Shown piece after piece: positions 8,009 through 15,216 of a DNA stretch of 25,581 nucleotides. Under the pieces are notes generated by a model. It was not told the origin of the DNA. It saw only the letters and a list, made by a program, of their open reading frames with translations, and searched no databases. Position numbers and translations under genes: made by a program. Source of the stretch: JBKHBQ01 sp046542305. GTDB taxonomy: Bacteria; Bacteroidota; Bacteroidia; Bacteroidales; 4484-276. The stretch is taken from NCBI GenBank assembly GCA_046542305.1, contig JBKHBQ010000019.1, positions 1 through 25,581 of the forward strand, given 5' to 3'. Within the stretch, counting starts at the first letter, position 1. Every line of letters starts with the position of its first letter.

Positions 8009-8016
8009 CAAAAATA
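8009..8016 (-). promoter_or_regulatory. Bacteroidota -7 box TATTTTTG
   Basis: A perfect TAnnTTTG match on the minus strand with a TTTG 23 bases further upstream (8040-8043), in the position of a -33 element. It would drive the saccharopine-dehydrogenase-family gene with a leader of about 220 bases. Confidence 0.45.
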
Positions 8017-8101
8017 AGGTATCGAAGCCGATGCTTCTACAAAGTTCCCTGTTTCATTGATTTGAAATTCCACTTTTCAGCTTTTGTTACCGACATTTTA
8101 A

Positions 8102-8127
8102 GGCATATCACACCTGTGTGTCATGCC
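8102..8127. terminator. Hairpin downstream of the UDP-GlcNAc 2-epimerase gene
   Basis: GGCAT-at-CACAC-ct-GTGTG-tc-ATGCC folds into ten base pairs with one 2x2 internal loop. It starts 27 bases after the epimerase stop on the minus strand. There is no long U-tract after it (TTAAAAT), so it may be a weak terminator or an mRNA 3-prime stabiliser. Confidence 0.45.
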
Positions 8128-8153
8128 GCGAAAGCCAGGTAAAGTATTCTCAT

Positions 8154-9305
8154 TTAATTATCTTTTGCTTTAATGATCTGCTTACAGATAAATTCGGCTG
8201 CATGTCCGTCGCCAAAAACAGGCGGGTATTCCAGTTCTGTTTTTTCCGTGAAATACTCGAATGCGCCGGTGATCCTTGCCCGTTCGGCGTCTGCGACAAT
8301 GGCCGTGCCGTTGCTTACCAGTTCCACCCATTCTGTCTGGGGCCTCAGGATAATGCATGGTTTTTTAAAAAAATATGCTTCCTTCTGCACGCCGCCCGAA
8401 TCGGTAATCACCATGCGGGCATGTTTTTCGAGGCGGATGATGTCGAGGAAGGAAACCGGATCGCCGGTTTTCATGTACGGGTTTTCCGTGAGCTTTTTAA
8501 GCAATTTTGCATCCAGGTTTTGCTTCATCATTTTTGAGGTGCGCGGATGCAGCGGCAGCACAATGTCGATGTGGTGATTGCGGCTGATGCGGTGGAGCGA
8601 TTCGAAGATGGCCGTCAGCCTTTTGGGGTCGTCGGTGTTGTTGTTGCGGTGGATGGTGCCCAGCACATAACCGCCGGGTTCCACGCCGAATTTTTCGAGC
8701 ACTGACGACTTCTCATCGGCGATTTGGGCAAAATGCAGGCTGTTGTCGTACATCACATCACCGCAGTGGAACAACCCCGGATGATCCATCGTGAAGGGCG
8801 GCTTGTTGTTTTCGCGGAATCCTTCGTTCACCAGGTTGCGGATGCCCGTTTTGGTGGGCGAAAACAACAGGCTCGACACATGATCGCACATGATGCGGTT
8901 AATTTCCTCGGGCATGCTTTTATTGAACGAGCGCAGCCCCGCTTCGATGTGCACCACCGGCACCTGCAGTTTGGAGGCGGCAATGGCGCCGGCCAGCGTG
9001 GAATTGGTGTCGCCGTAAAGGATCAGGAAATCCACCTGAAGTTCCAGCAGTTTTTCTTCGATGCCGGCAATCATGCGGGCAGTTTGTACACCGTGCGAGG
9101 CAGAACCGACTTCGAGATTGTAATCCGGACGCGGGATGTTCAGCTCCTCGAAAAATACCTGCGACATGTTTTTGTCGTAGTGCTGCCCGGTGTGCAGGAT
9201 CTTTTCCCCGATCGTGCCGCTGAAGCTGTTGCTGATAGCCCGGCTCAGCGCCGCCGCCTTTATAATCTGTGGGCGCGCCCCTACAATGGTCAGAAGTTTA
9301 ATCAT
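8154..9305 (-). CDS. wecB: UDP-N-acetylglucosamine 2-epimerase (non-hydrolysing)
   Basis: A 383-aa GT-B-fold epimerase that interconverts UDP-GlcNAc and UDP-ManNAc, supplying ManNAc-type sugars for surface polysaccharides. Motifs from the ATG at 9305 are IVGARPQIIKAAAL (7-20), HTGQHYD (38-44), YGDTNSTLAGA (97-107, Asp99), VHIEAGLRSF (118-127, Glu121), MPEEINR (131-137), TIHRNNNT (217-224, His219), LPLHPRT and TDSGGVQKEA. Asp, both Glu positions and His match the catalytic set of WecB. The segment CGDVMYDN resembles the branch that includes WbpI-like epimerases of UDP-2,3-diacetamido-glucuronate, so the exact substrate is open. The reading frame could begin one codon earlier at a TTG; the ATG is preferred. 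The gene stands alone, away from the glycan operon, and its promoter region abuts a 16-bp tandem repeat array. Confidence 0.9.
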   Translation of the reverse strand: MIKLLTIVGARPQIIKAAALSRAISNSFSGTIGEKILHTGQHYDKNMSQVFFEELNIPRPDYNLEVGSASHGVQTARMIAGIEEKLLELQVDFLILYGDTNSTLAGAIAASKLQVPVVHIEAGLRSFNKSMPEEINRIMCDHVSSLLFSPTKTGIRNLVNEGFRENNKPPFTMDHPGLFHCGDVMYDNSLHFAQIADEKSSVLEKFGVEPGGYVLGTIHRNNNTDDPKRLTAIFESLHRISRNHHIDIVLPLHPRTSKMMKQNLDAKLLKKLTENPYMKTGDPVSFLDIIRLEKHARMVITDSGGVQKEAYFFKKPCIILRPQTEWVELVSNGTAIVADAERARITGAFEYFTEKTELEYPPVFGDGHAAEFICKQIIKAKDN

Positions 9306-9348
9306 CAATAAAAAAATTTAGGCGAAAATATAAAAAATGAACGACGCG

Positions 9349-9539
9349 GTGATAATGGGATAGGGCGATAATGCGACAAGGAGATAATGCGACAGGGTGA
9401 TTGTGGGGCAGGACGATAATGCGACAAGGCGATAATGCGACAAGGAGATAATGGGATAGGGCGATAATGTGACAGGGGGAAATGCGACAAGGAGATTATG
9501 GGATAGGGTGATAATGTAATAGGGTGATAATGGATAACG
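9349..9539. repeat. Twelve tandem 16-bp repeats
   Basis: Consensus on + is gcGATAATGcGACAaG. Units begin at 9349, 9365, 9381, 9397, 9413, 9429, 9445, 9461, 9477, 9492, 9508 and 9524. All are 16 bases except the ninth, which has lost one. GATAATG and the following GA/AG are best conserved, while the two leading bases vary (gc, ga, gt, ac, gg). Units 5 and 6 differ at a single base. Decayed copies of GATAATG/GATTATG continue to about 9570. There are no spacers, so this is not CRISPR, and the period is not a multiple of three, so it is not a protein repeat. The + strand is purine-rich. Confidence 0.92.
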
Positions 9540-9674
9540 ACAATGAGATAATGTGAGAGATAGATTATGGTGTCCCGAGCCTCAACGGTTGAAAACCTGA
9601 GCGAAGAATTATTTCTGTTCACCTCCATCGTATGATTATCTTCCCAAATCGGGCTGTTTTTAGCATTCCTTTAT

Positions 9675-9682
9675 TAACTTTG
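9675..9682 (+). promoter_or_regulatory. Bacteroidota -7 box TAACTTTG
   Basis: A perfect TAnnTTTG match 32 bases before the helicase ATG. It supports that start with a leader of about 25-30 bases. Confidence 0.6.
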
Positions 9683-9714
9683 AGCATTCAAAATCATTTT
9701 CACGATCAAAGTAT

Positions 9715-12213
9715 ATGGAATTTAATACCAATCCTCTCCTGGAACTGGCTTTTGATTTTGTGCAGCACACCAACCGGAATGTTTTTCTCACGGGTAAAGC
9801 CGGAACCGGCAAAACCACCTTCCTGCACAAGCTCAGGGAAGTATCGCCCAAGCGGATGATCGTAGTGGCGCCTACGGGTGTGGCAGCCATCAATGCCGGC
9901 GGCGTTACCATCCATTCGTTTTTTCAGATCGGCTTCGGGCCGCAGATCCCCTGGCGGTACGATTCGTCAAACAGCGGCAACCGCCCCGCTCAGCAGGAAA
10001 TCAAAAGATTCAATAAAAACAAGATCAAAATCATCCGTTCGCTCGATCTGCTGGTGATCGATGAGGTGAGTATGGTACGTGCCGATCTGCTGGATGCCAT
10101 CGACGATGTGCTGCGGCGGTTTCGCGATGCACGGCAGCCGTTTGGGGGCGTACAGCTATTGATGATCGGCGACCTGCAGCAGCTTTCTCCGGTGGTAAAG
10201 GAATTCGAGTGGAACATGCTGCGCGGTTTTTACAATTCGGCCTACTTCTTCAGCAGCATTGCGCTGAGGCAAACTGACTACGTGAGCATTGAATTGCAGG
10301 AGGTTTTCAGGCAGCAGGATGAAAAGTTTATCGGACTGCTCAACAAGGTGCGCGACAATCAACTGGACGACACCGTGCTGAACGAACTGAATTCCAGATA
10401 CCGCCCGGATTTCACGGGCAGTCAATCCGAAGGTTATATCACACTTACCACCCACAATTATCAATCGGCAAACATCAACTTCCGAAAACTGAACGAACTG
10501 CCCGGTGAGGAGCTGGTTTTTACGGCAACCATTCAAAATGATTTCCCCGAATACAGCTATCCCACCGATTTGGAGCTTCACCTGAAGGTGGGGGCGCAGG
10601 TGATGTTTGTGAAAAACGACCCCTCGCCGGGAAAGCGCTATTTCAATGGCAAGATCGGTGTGATCGAATCGACTGATGACGGAGTGCTAAGCGTGACATG
10701 CGAAGGCGATGACCATCCCATCGAGGTGGTTCCGGTAGAATGGCAGAACACCAGATATTCGATTGATGAATCGACCAGGGAAATCATGGAAGAGGTGTGC
10801 GGTACATTCACTCAGATTCCCCTGAAGCTTGCCTGGGCCATTACCATACACAAAAGCCAGGGTCTTACCTTCGATCGTGCCATTATCGATGCCGCAGCGG
10901 CTTTCGCCTTCGGGCAGGTGTACGTGGCGCTGAGCCGCTGTCGCACCCTCGAAGGCCTGGTGCTGAGCAGCCGGATCAGCCCTGCGGCCATACACAGCGA
11001 TCAGATTGTACACGAATTCAACCGCCACCTGCGCGAAAACCACCCCGATCAGTCGCAACTTTCCGAGAGCCGCCGCCGATATCAGCAGCAACTGTTGTAC
11101 GAAGTGTTCGATTTTTCTTCGCTGCAGGGCAGGCTGGGCTATTGCAGAAAGATCATCCGCGAAAATGCCGGAAGCCTCACCGCGGAGCCGGAGAAAATTA
11201 CCGCCGAAATAGATGGCGTCCTCCGAACCGAACTGACAGAGGTAGCGGACAAGTTCAAAAAACAGATCGACTATCTGATCAGGCAGGCCGATGGTTCTCC
11301 GGTTGCTGAAAACAACACGCTGCAGGAGCGGATAAAAAAAGCCGCTGCATATTTTTCAGAAAAGATGGCTGACGGGGTTATCGAAAACCTGGCGAAGATC
11401 ATCGTGGAAACCGACAACAAAACCGTGAGAAAACTCTTGAAAGACAGCCTTGAAAACCTAAACCGCGACTGCCTGGTTGCCCATGCCGCACTGGAATCGT
11501 GCAAAACCGGGTTCGACGTGAAACGGCTGCTCGAAGCCAGGGCAAAAGCCGGTATTGAAGAAACAGGCGTGAAAACAACCGTTGAAAAATTGCCTGAGCC
11601 GGATGAAACGGATGCCGACACGGCCCTTTTCAAAGCCCTGAAGGAATGGCGCCACGATATCGCCACCGAAGAAGGTATTCCGCATTACATGGTGCTGCAT
11701 CAAAAAGCCATCATCGGCATCGCTGCTTTTCAGCCGAAAACAATCGCGGATCTTAAAAGCATCAAGGGCCTTGGCAAACGCAAGATCAAACAATATGGCC
11801 AGACCATTCTGAATCTGGTGGCCGAAGTTACGGGAGAAGACGTGGATTTGAGCAGCCAGGAAAATACCCCGGAGGAGGAATCGACTTCATCGGAAAAACC
11901 AAAAAAGCGGCGCGGCGATTCACAGCGCGAAAGCATTGGCATGTACCGGCAGGGAAAGACCCCGGATGAGATCGCCGACATTCGGAAGCTTGCCAGAGGC
12001 ACCATTATTTCGCACCTGGCCTGGGGCGTGCAGGAAGGCCTGCTGGATGTTCATGATCTCATCAGCATGGAAAAACTCCAAAAGGTGCTCGGTCTTCTGG
12101 AAAAAAACCCCGAATACACCAAGACCGACCTTCGGGAGATCCTTGGAGATGCTTCGGACTGGGATGAGATAAATATGGCTTTTGCCTATTATCACAGCAA
12201 ATCAGCCGGTTAA
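9715..12213 (+). CDS. Pif1-type helicase with HRDC and RecQ-like HTH tail
   Basis: An 832-aa superfamily-1 DNA helicase. Walker A is GKAGTGKTT (27-35). It is followed by APTGVAAINAGGVTIHSFF (motif Ia region), Walker B LLVIDE (112-117), MIGDLQQLSPV (motif III, 150-160), AITIHKSQGLTFD (375-387, motif V) and YVALSRCR (403-410, motif VI). This is the Pif1/RecD2-like pattern of 5-prime to 3-prime helicases that act on G4 DNA, R-loops and replication barriers. The middle (about 440-640) is helical, unassigned and charged. Residues about 640-705 resemble an HRDC domain, ending IKGLGKRKIKQYG. An acidic/lysine linker follows, then about 738-832 resembles the helix-turn-helix tail of RecQ-type helicases. 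The ATG at 9715 directly precedes the motor domain. The architecture recurs in Bacteroidota as far as I recall. The gene appears to be single. Confidence 0.9.
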   Translation: MEFNTNPLLELAFDFVQHTNRNVFLTGKAGTGKTTFLHKLREVSPKRMIVVAPTGVAAINAGGVTIHSFFQIGFGPQIPWRYDSSNSGNRPAQQEIKRFNKNKIKIIRSLDLLVIDEVSMVRADLLDAIDDVLRRFRDARQPFGGVQLLMIGDLQQLSPVVKEFEWNMLRGFYNSAYFFSSIALRQTDYVSIELQEVFRQQDEKFIGLLNKVRDNQLDDTVLNELNSRYRPDFTGSQSEGYITLTTHNYQSANINFRKLNELPGEELVFTATIQNDFPEYSYPTDLELHLKVGAQVMFVKNDPSPGKRYFNGKIGVIESTDDGVLSVTCEGDDHPIEVVPVEWQNTRYSIDESTREIMEEVCGTFTQIPLKLAWAITIHKSQGLTFDRAIIDAAAAFAFGQVYVALSRCRTLEGLVLSSRISPAAIHSDQIVHEFNRHLRENHPDQSQLSESRRRYQQQLLYEVFDFSSLQGRLGYCRKIIRENAGSLTAEPEKITAEIDGVLRTELTEVADKFKKQIDYLIRQADGSPVAENNTLQERIKKAAAYFSEKMADGVIENLAKIIVETDNKTVRKLLKDSLENLNRDCLVAHAALESCKTGFDVKRLLEARAKAGIEETGVKTTVEKLPEPDETDADTALFKALKEWRHDIATEEGIPHYMVLHQKAIIGIAAFQPKTIADLKSIKGLGKRKIKQYGQTILNLVAEVTGEDVDLSSQENTPEEESTSSEKPKKRRGDSQRESIGMYRQGKTPDEIADIRKLARGTIISHLAWGVQEGLLDVHDLISMEKLQKVLGLLEKNPEYTKTDLREILGDASDWDEINMAFAYYHSKSAG

Positions 12214-12227
12214 CAGTTATTCGGATA

Positions 12228-12255
12228 TCTAATTCTTATTTAGACCTAATTTAGA
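12228..12255. promoter_or_regulatory. TTAG/CTAA dyads, candidate metalloregulator operator
   Basis: TCTAA-N7-TTAGA (12228-12244) is followed at once by CTAA-T-TTAG (12246-12254), and the middle also reads TTAG-AC-CTAA (12240-12249). The spacing gives several overlapping dyads 47-74 bases upstream of the histidine-rich gene. TTAG/CTAA half-sites are those of DtxR/MntR/IdeR-type repressors, so a metal-responsive operator is plausible but unproven. Confidence 0.35.
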
Positions 12256-12288
12256 ACGTAAAAGTTAAAAAACATTAATTTTTTGATT

Positions 12289-12296
12289 TAGTTTTG
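12289..12296 (+). promoter_or_regulatory. Bacteroidota -7 box TAGTTTTG
   Basis: A perfect TAnnTTTG match ending 5 bases before the ATG at 12302. If used, the transcript would start almost at that ATG (leaderless), or translation would begin at Met13 (12338). Confidence 0.5.
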
Positions 12297-12301
12297 CCGC
12301 C

Positions 12302-12670
12302 ATGATTTCAAAGCATACATATGGCCGGCTTTTTCGCATGTTTTCCTTCTGGATGATCATCAACATTCTGATGATCACCCTGAACCAGGCCATGTTTATG
12401 CATACCCACCGCCTGCCCGATGGAAGTGTTGTAACCCATGCGCACCCTTTCAAACGGTCTGCCGACCAGGGAACACCACACGAGTCGCACAGTCATACAC
12501 AAGTTGAATTCCAGTTTTTCGGCAGCATCGGGATCATTATTGCCGCTTTTTGTACCGGTGTGGTTGTGGTTTTACATTTTCATGTAATTGCCAGGATCGA
12601 GCGGCAAATAACTTTTCATTCCGCAGAACGGCTTATCAAGATTCTCGGCCGTGCACCTCCTGCCTTTTAA
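12302..12670 (+). CDS. Small histidine-rich membrane protein
   Basis: A 122-aa protein with two membrane segments, about 12-32 and 73-95. The loop between them carries a histidine cluster: MHTH (33-36), THAHPF (45-50) and HESHSH (60-65), with more His at 92 and 94. Such spacing suggests binding of Zn, Cu, Ni or Fe, in the periplasm if the first segment acts as a signal anchor. I recall similar short His-rich proteins (HTH...DG...HAHP...HSHS) beside TonB receptors in Bacteroidota, but no function is established. It lies 95 bases upstream of the TonB-dependent receptor and probably shares its regulation, with TTAG/CTAA dyads upstream. The start could be Met1 (12302) or Met13 (12338). Metal binding is inference from composition and context. 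Confidence 0.75.
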   Translation: MISKHTYGRLFRMFSFWMIINILMITLNQAMFMHTHRLPDGSVVTHAHPFKRSADQGTPHESHSHTQVEFQFFGSIGIIIAAFCTGVVVVLHFHVIARIERQITFHSAERLIKILGRAPPAF

Positions 12671-12697
12671 AGTTTTCTCTCTATACATTTTTACTGC

Positions 12698-12725
12698 AAT
12701 TACACCCTTTGTTAACGGGTGAATT
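12698..12725 (+). promoter_or_regulatory. Hairpin between the His-rich gene and the TonB receptor
   Basis: AATT-a-CACCC / GGGTG-AATT folds into nine base pairs with one bulged A around a nine-base loop (TTTGTTAAC), followed by ATTTTAG. It could be a weak terminator that lowers read-through into the receptor gene, or an operator. It is not a cobalamin riboswitch; the space is too short and the B12 box is absent. Confidence 0.35.
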
Positions 12726-12765
12726 ATTTTAGTTATCTCTTTACACTTTAACACAACTTACTAAT

Positions 12766-15144
12766 ATGAAAAGATTTAATGTTCTTCTCGTTATAATTTC
12801 CTTTGCCTTATCTGTTCAGTTGTTCGCACAGCAGGCCAATAGGGAAGCCACTATTTACGGACATATTCTCGATGGCAACGGGGAGCATATCCCGTTTGCC
12901 ACGGTCAGCATTACAGGGACTACCCTTGGCACGACCACGGATGCCGGAGGGCATTTCAGGCTGATGGGACTTGCCGACGGTATGTTTGTCGTGAAAGCCC
13001 AGTCGCTCGGCTATAAACCCCAACAGGTGGAAGTAGTACTGTCGCCACGCGAATCAAAAGAAGTAAATTTTACGCTGCAATCGGATGCGCTGGGCCTGGA
13101 AGAGGTGGTGATCACTTCCGACCGTAATGAAACCAACCGCGCCAATGCGTCTACCATCGTAAATACGCTGACGGCAAAGATGTTTGCCACCACCGAATCG
13201 CTGACACTGAGCGACGGATTGAATTTCTGCCCTGGCCTCCGGATGGAAAACAATTGCCAGAATTGCGGGTTTTCGCAGGTGCGGATGAACGGCATGGAAG
13301 GACCCTATTCACAGGTGTTGATCAATAGCCGGCCTATCTTTAGCGGACTGGCCGGGGTGTATGGCCTGGAGCTGATCCCCTCGAATATGATCGAACGCAT
13401 CGAGGTGGTGCGCGGCGGCGGATCAGCTCTGTACGGCAGCAATGCCATTGCCGGTACCATCAACCTTATCCTGAAAGATCCCATCAGCAATTCCTGGGAA
13501 TTCGGGGTAAATGCCGGATCGATCGGGGCAGGAACCAATCAGGCAGGCGGTCCGTCGGGTGATCTGAACGTAAAATTCAATTCTTCCCTGGTTACCGAGG
13601 ATCATAAGAGTGGAATGGCCATTTATGGTTTTTACCGCAACCGCGATCCTTACGATGCAAATGATGACGGCTTTTCCGAGATATCTTCGATGAAAAATAC
13701 CACTATCGGCAGCAGAATGTACCACCGTTTTGGAACACGGAGCAAAATCTCGCTTGATTTCTTCAATATCAAGGAAAACCGCCGCGGCGGCGACCGCCAC
13801 GACTATCCCATGCACGAATCGAATATTACCGAGGCTGTGGATCATAACATTACTACGGCTGCGCTGAGTTTCGAACAATACATCAGGGAGACCGACCGCT
13901 TGTCGCTGTATGCCTCGGCTCAGAATGTTGATCGTGATTCGTATTACGGCGCCGAACAATCGCTGAGTGACTACGGCAAAACCACAGATCTTTCCTATGT
14001 AACAGGTGCACAATACACCTACAACCTTGATAAATCCAGTATTGTCGCAGGAATCGAAAATCAGGGAGCCTGGCTGAAAGATAAAAAGCTGGGCTATCCC
14101 GCCATCGATAATGCGGTGATCGATTTTTCCGACAGCAGCATCATCATTCCGCACAGGCCCAATGTACTCGTGGCCGATCAGATGACAAATACCAGCGGCG
14201 CGTTTTTTCAATATGAGATTAACCTGCAGAGATTGAAAATATCCGCGGGTGCCCGCTATGATCACTATATCGTGAAAGACCGGGAATCGCTATCTGATAA
14301 AACCGGAGACGTTTTCAGCCCGAGGCTGACCATGAAATATGACCTGAAACCGTATCTGCAGGCACGCCTGAGTTATTCGCAGGGATACCGTGCCCCTCAG
14401 ATCTTCGACGAAGATCTTCACATCGAAACCTCCGGATCGCGACAGGTGATCCACCGCAATGCTCCCGACCTGAAACAGGAAACCAGCCACAGCTACATGG
14501 CGTCACTCGATTTCAACAGGCAATTGGGAACAACCTATGTCGGTCTGTTGATGGAAGGTTTCTACACCCGTCTTACCGATCCGTTTGCCAACGAATACAG
14601 CACACCCGATGAGGACGGTACAGTGGTTTATACGCGTGTGAATGCCGATGAAGGGGCGCTGGTGACAGGGATTAACCTGGAGCTGAATGTGGTGCCATCA
14701 CCCAAAATCAACCTGAAGGGTGGCTTTACGGTGCAAAGCAGCAAATACGAAGAACCGCAGGAGTTCGATGAACGCCGATTTTTCCGTACACCTAACGACT
14801 ACGGTTATTTTACCTTCGACTGGCAAGCTTTGTCGAAGCTTGGAATTGCGGCTACAGGAAATTACACCGGAAAAATGCTGGTGCCTTATTTTGGCATGCA
14901 GATACCCGATCCTGAAGAAGGTGAACTGCGCGAAACAGATCGCTTTGTCGATCTGGGGTTAAAGCTCAGGTACGACATTAAGCTGAGTAACACCAATCTG
15001 CAGGTTTACGCCGGGATAAAGAATATTTTCAATTCATATCAGGATGATTTCGACCGCGGAATCGATCGTGATCCCGGCTATATTTACGGGCCGATGCTTC
15101 CGCGAACCATCTACTTCGGACTGAAATTCGGCAACATGCTTTAA
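12766..15144 (+). CDS. TonB-dependent outer-membrane receptor
   Basis: A 792-aa outer-membrane active transporter powered by TonB-ExbBD. The signal peptide ends near LFAQQ (residue 23). A carboxypeptidase-regulatory-like beta-sandwich follows (about 27-105), then the TonB-box-like EEVVITS (112-118), the plug (about 125-235, with IERIEVVRGGGSALYGSNA) and a long 22-strand-type barrel to the C-terminus. The plug carries Cys155, Cys164 and Cys167 (CPGLRMENNCQNCG) and a Met pair, RMNGMEG (Met174, Met177). This is the BtuB/heme/metal-like class rather than the SusC class, since no SusD partner follows. The cargo is unknown; the upstream His-rich protein and the Cys/Met plug favour a metal ion, metal chelate or cofactor. 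A TACATTTT at 12684-12691 is a near-consensus -7 box, so it could also have its own promoter. Confidence 0.92.
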   Translation: MKRFNVLLVIISFALSVQLFAQQANREATIYGHILDGNGEHIPFATVSITGTTLGTTTDAGGHFRLMGLADGMFVVKAQSLGYKPQQVEVVLSPRESKEVNFTLQSDALGLEEVVITSDRNETNRANASTIVNTLTAKMFATTESLTLSDGLNFCPGLRMENNCQNCGFSQVRMNGMEGPYSQVLINSRPIFSGLAGVYGLELIPSNMIERIEVVRGGGSALYGSNAIAGTINLILKDPISNSWEFGVNAGSIGAGTNQAGGPSGDLNVKFNSSLVTEDHKSGMAIYGFYRNRDPYDANDDGFSEISSMKNTTIGSRMYHRFGTRSKISLDFFNIKENRRGGDRHDYPMHESNITEAVDHNITTAALSFEQYIRETDRLSLYASAQNVDRDSYYGAEQSLSDYGKTTDLSYVTGAQYTYNLDKSSIVAGIENQGAWLKDKKLGYPAIDNAVIDFSDSSIIIPHRPNVLVADQMTNTSGAFFQYEINLQRLKISAGARYDHYIVKDRESLSDKTGDVFSPRLTMKYDLKPYLQARLSYSQGYRAPQIFDEDLHIETSGSRQVIHRNAPDLKQETSHSYMASLDFNRQLGTTYVGLLMEGFYTRLTDPFANEYSTPDEDGTVVYTRVNADEGALVTGINLELNVVPSPKINLKGGFTVQSSKYEEPQEFDERRFFRTPNDYGYFTFDWQALSKLGIAATGNYTGKMLVPYFGMQIPDPEEGELRETDRFVDLGLKLRYDIKLSNTNLQVYAGIKNIFNSYQDDFDRGIDRDPGYIYGPMLPRTIYFGLKFGNML

Positions 15145-15163
15145 TTGAAGGTCCGGGAAATGC

Positions 15164-15190
15164 CTTCCGGTATGGAAGTGATAATTTTTT
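15164..15190 (+). terminator. Terminator after the TonB receptor gene
   Basis: CTTCC-GGTAT-GGAAG (15164-15178) followed by TGATAATTTTTT, 20 bases after the receptor stop. The T-run directly joins the -7 box of cysH. Confidence 0.6.
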
Positions 15191-15197
15191 AACTTTG
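15190..15197 (+). promoter_or_regulatory. Bacteroidota -7 box TAACTTTG
   Basis: A perfect TAnnTTTG match 19 bases before the cysH ATG at 15217. It fits a short leader and gives cysH its own promoter. Confidence 0.6.
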
Positions 15198-15216
15198 CGG
15201 TCGTTTTTTAAATGAT

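Larger units (their letters stand above)
7783..8153. other. 371-base intergenic spacer
   Basis: It lies upstream of the saccharopine-dehydrogenase-family gene and downstream of the epimerase gene, both on minus. It holds a -7 box (8009-8016), a 10-bp hairpin (8102-8127) and, at about 7919-7960, an imperfect stem (GCAACC with GGTTTGC) containing GCTGAGCAGC, followed on the minus strand by CGATCGGTTTTT. I see no credible coding gene; an 84-codon minus-strand frame starts with GTG and resembles nothing. Confidence 0.6.
9306..9714. other. 409-base divergent intergenic region
   Basis: It separates the minus-strand epimerase from the plus-strand helicase. It contains a near-consensus -7 box for the epimerase (minus, 9323-9330, TATTTTCG), the 16-bp repeat array (9349-9539) with a decayed tail to about 9570, and a perfect -7 box for the helicase (9675-9682). 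A 107-codon minus-strand frame across it exists only because the repeats lack stop codons. Confidence 0.7.

Noticed and set aside
7819..8073. An 84-codon minus-strand frame in the spacer upstream of the saccharopine-dehydrogenase-family gene
   Set aside because: It starts with GTG, has no plausible ribosome site and no similarity that I recognise, and it overlaps the promoter box and leader structures.
9349..9539. CRISPR array
   Set aside because: Units are directly adjacent with no unique spacers, and no cas gene is present.
9305..9628. A 107-codon minus-strand frame with repeated LSHYRPIPLSP-like peptides
   Set aside because: It is open only because the 16-bp repeats contain no stop codon in any register on that strand. 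The period is not a multiple of three, so the peptide pattern is a by-product, and no signal or family is visible.
12671..12765. Cobalamin riboswitch before the TonB receptor
   Set aside because: Only 95 bases are available, and neither the B12 box nor the multi-stem core can be found.
13423..14265. A 280-codon minus-strand frame inside the TonB receptor gene
   Set aside because: Antisense to the plug and barrel coding sequence, without features of a real protein.
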